From assembly GCA_947627975.1 (NCBI GenBank), contig CANQYB010000010.1:1-37780 (forward strand): 37,780 nucleotides of DNA, read 5' to 3'. A model generated the notes under the pieces. It was not told the DNA's origin, searched no databases, and worked only from the letters and a program-made list of their open reading frames with translations. A program made the translations under genes and the position numbers. The stretch comes from an uncultured Bacilli bacterium. GTDB lineage: Bacteria; Bacillota_I; Bacilli_A; RF39; UBA660. Position 1 is the first letter of the stretch. Each line of letters opens with the position of its first letter. This document shows positions 36,444-37,780 of this stretch, in pieces.

Positions 36444-37567
36444 ATTTTTACAATAGAATTTAATATTTCATTTTTAGTATTAAAATATAACTTATTATTG
36501 TTTATTTTTTCTCCATCAATTAATTCATCAAATATAACTTCCATTTGAGAAGAATTAAATTCTGGCTTAGCATAAACTGATACATCTAATTCATTTATTA
36601 ATCCTCTATATATAACATTCATTTGATTATTATCAAATTCTTCTTTAGCATACAATGATACATCTAATCCCATACTTAATCCATTATATATAGCTTTCAT
36701 TTGAGAAAAATTAAATTCTGGCTTAGCATAAACTGATACATCTAATCCATCACTTAATCCATTATATATAGCTTTCATTTGATAATAATTAAATTCTTCT
36801 TTAGCATAAACTGATACATCTAATCCCTCGCTTAATCCTTTATATATAATTTTCATTTGATCATTATCAAAATCTGGTTTAGCATACAATGATACATCTA
36901 ATCCTTCTTTTAATCCATCATATATAACTTTCATTTGAGAGGGATCAAATTCTTCTTTAGCGTAAACTGTTACATCTAATCCTTCTTTTAATCCATTATA
37001 TATAATTTCCATTTTACAATAGCTAAATTCCGGTTTAGCATAAACTGATACATCTAATCTGTCACTTAATCCATTATATATAACTTCCATTTGATCATTA
37101 TCAAATTCTTCTTTAGCATAAACTGATACATCTAATCCTTCTTTTAATCCATTATATATAATTTTCATTTGATCATAATCAAATTCTTTTTTGGCATATA
37201 TTGATACATCTAATTCTTCTTTTAATCCATTATATATAACTTCCATTTGATTATAATCAAATTCTTTTTTGGCATATATTGATACATCTAATCCTATGCT
37301 TAATCCTTTATATATAACTTTCATTTGATCATTATCAAATTCTGGTTTAACATACAATGATACATCTAATCCCTCACTTAATCCTTTATATATAATTTCC
37401 ATTTGATCATTATCTAATCTATAATTTGCTAATAATTCTAATTCTTTTAATGATATTTTTTTCTTTTCTAATAAATTAATTCCTTTTTCAATAATATTTA
37501 ATTTAAATGTATTAAATTTGTTTTTTTTAATATTTGTTTGCAGTTTATTCCAAAAATTATTCGTCAT
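36425..37567 (-). CDS. Tandem-repeat protein: eleven 26-aa 'QM..IY.GL..GLDVS.YAK.EF' repeats plus a partial twelfth
   Basis: Regular 26-residue period throughout; ATG 37567 after SD GGAGG (listed 37582 start is GTG). Confidence 0.85.
   Translation of the reverse strand: MTNNFWNKLQTNIKKNKFNTFKLNIIEKGINLLEKKKISLKELELLANYRLDNDQMEIIYKGLSEGLDVSLYVKPEFDNDQMKVIYKGLSIGLDVSIYAKKEFDYNQMEVIYNGLKEELDVSIYAKKEFDYDQMKIIYNGLKEGLDVSVYAKEEFDNDQMEVIYNGLSDRLDVSVYAKPEFSYCKMEIIYNGLKEGLDVTVYAKEEFDPSQMKVIYDGLKEGLDVSLYAKPDFDNDQMKIIYKGLSEGLDVSVYAKEEFNYYQMKAIYNGLSDGLDVSVYAKPEFNFSQMKAIYNGLSMGLDVSLYAKEEFDNNQMNVIYRGLINELDVSVYAKPEFNSSQMEVIFDELIDGEKINNNKLYFNTKNEILNSIVKIKKKLN
36557..37414 (-). repeat. 11 x 78-bp in-frame tandem repeat array
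   Basis: Repeat consensus D-N-D-Q-M-K-V-I-Y-N-G-L-S-E-G-L-D-V-S-V-Y-A-K-P-E-F, 26 codons each, no length variation among units 1-11. Confidence 0.95.
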
Positions 37568-37673
37568 TTTAAATTCCTCCACTTTAAATTTAACATAATT
37601 TTTTTGTTAAAAACTATAATAATATATGAACTAACATTTGTCAAGTTTTACATTTTTAAATAATAATAAATAT

Positions 37674-37780
37674 TGTAATATTACAATTGATGTGAAACAT
37701 TCCTATATAAAAAAAGTAATTCAAGTCGTATAATTGAGTTAACAAAAAAACAATATACGAAAGGACTTGAATTACATGAA
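37674..37780 (+). mobile_element. 5' end of an insertion sequence continuing beyond the window
   Basis: TGTAATATTACAATTGATGTGAAACAT end and following ~50 nt match (with a short indel) the reverse complement of the 6387-6855 remnant's right end; ATG at 37776 is the putative transposase start. Confidence 0.8.
37716..37775 (+). promoter_or_regulatory. 12-bp perfect inverted repeat ending at the putative transposase start codon
   Basis: GTAATTCAAGTC (37716-37727) and GACTTGAATTAC (37764-37775), directly followed by ATG; TATAAT at 37729-37734 lies in the loop. Confidence 0.75.

Noticed and set aside
36557-37414. The regular 78-bp periodicity as a possible CRISPR array
   Set aside because: No short conserved repeats separated by unique spacers; the whole unit is conserved and in frame with a protein ORF.
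1-37780. Possible alternative code with TGA = Trp (Mollicutes-like base composition)
   Set aside because: TGA terminates yidD and rarA at ATGA overlaps and Trp is encoded by TGG in conserved positions, so the standard bacterial code fits.

Overview
This is a very AT-rich, gene-dense bacterial window. TGA is read as a stop (yidD/lipoprotein and rarA/gpsA ATGA overlaps), so the code is table 11. The gene content looks like a small-genome Bacillota/Bacilli chromosome. The backbone is largely housekeeping: yidD, tRNA-Ser(GCU), rnc-smc, mnmA, a U32 peptidase, xerD-like, rarA, gpsA, tcdA, a 6S RNA next to tcdA, and a hisS-aspS-gatC-gatA-gatB operon behind a T-box leader. The most interesting signals are: (1) a recent, broken, partial duplicate of rnc with its own copy of the rnc promoter, 3.9 kb upstream of intact rnc; (2) a degenerate IS remnant with intact terminal inverted repeats at 6387-6855 that matches the first ~100 bp of an IS entering at the right edge, where a 12-bp inverted repeat ends directly at the putative transposase ATG; (3) a compact T-box leader with a candidate overlapping GAAC (GAA/AAC) specifier; (4) a 385-aa protein made of eleven 26-aa tandem repeats beside that IS; (5) an M23 peptidase / HerA-like ATPase / giant prepilin-like / secreted protein cluster; (6) a histidine-free ZnuA-like lipoprotein; (7) a single-AAA Clp-like ATPase with an unrecognised N-terminus; (8) two small ORFs missing from the ORF track. 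I did not find a clear-cut new defence or CRISPR-type system. All family calls are by eye from motifs; no searches were run.
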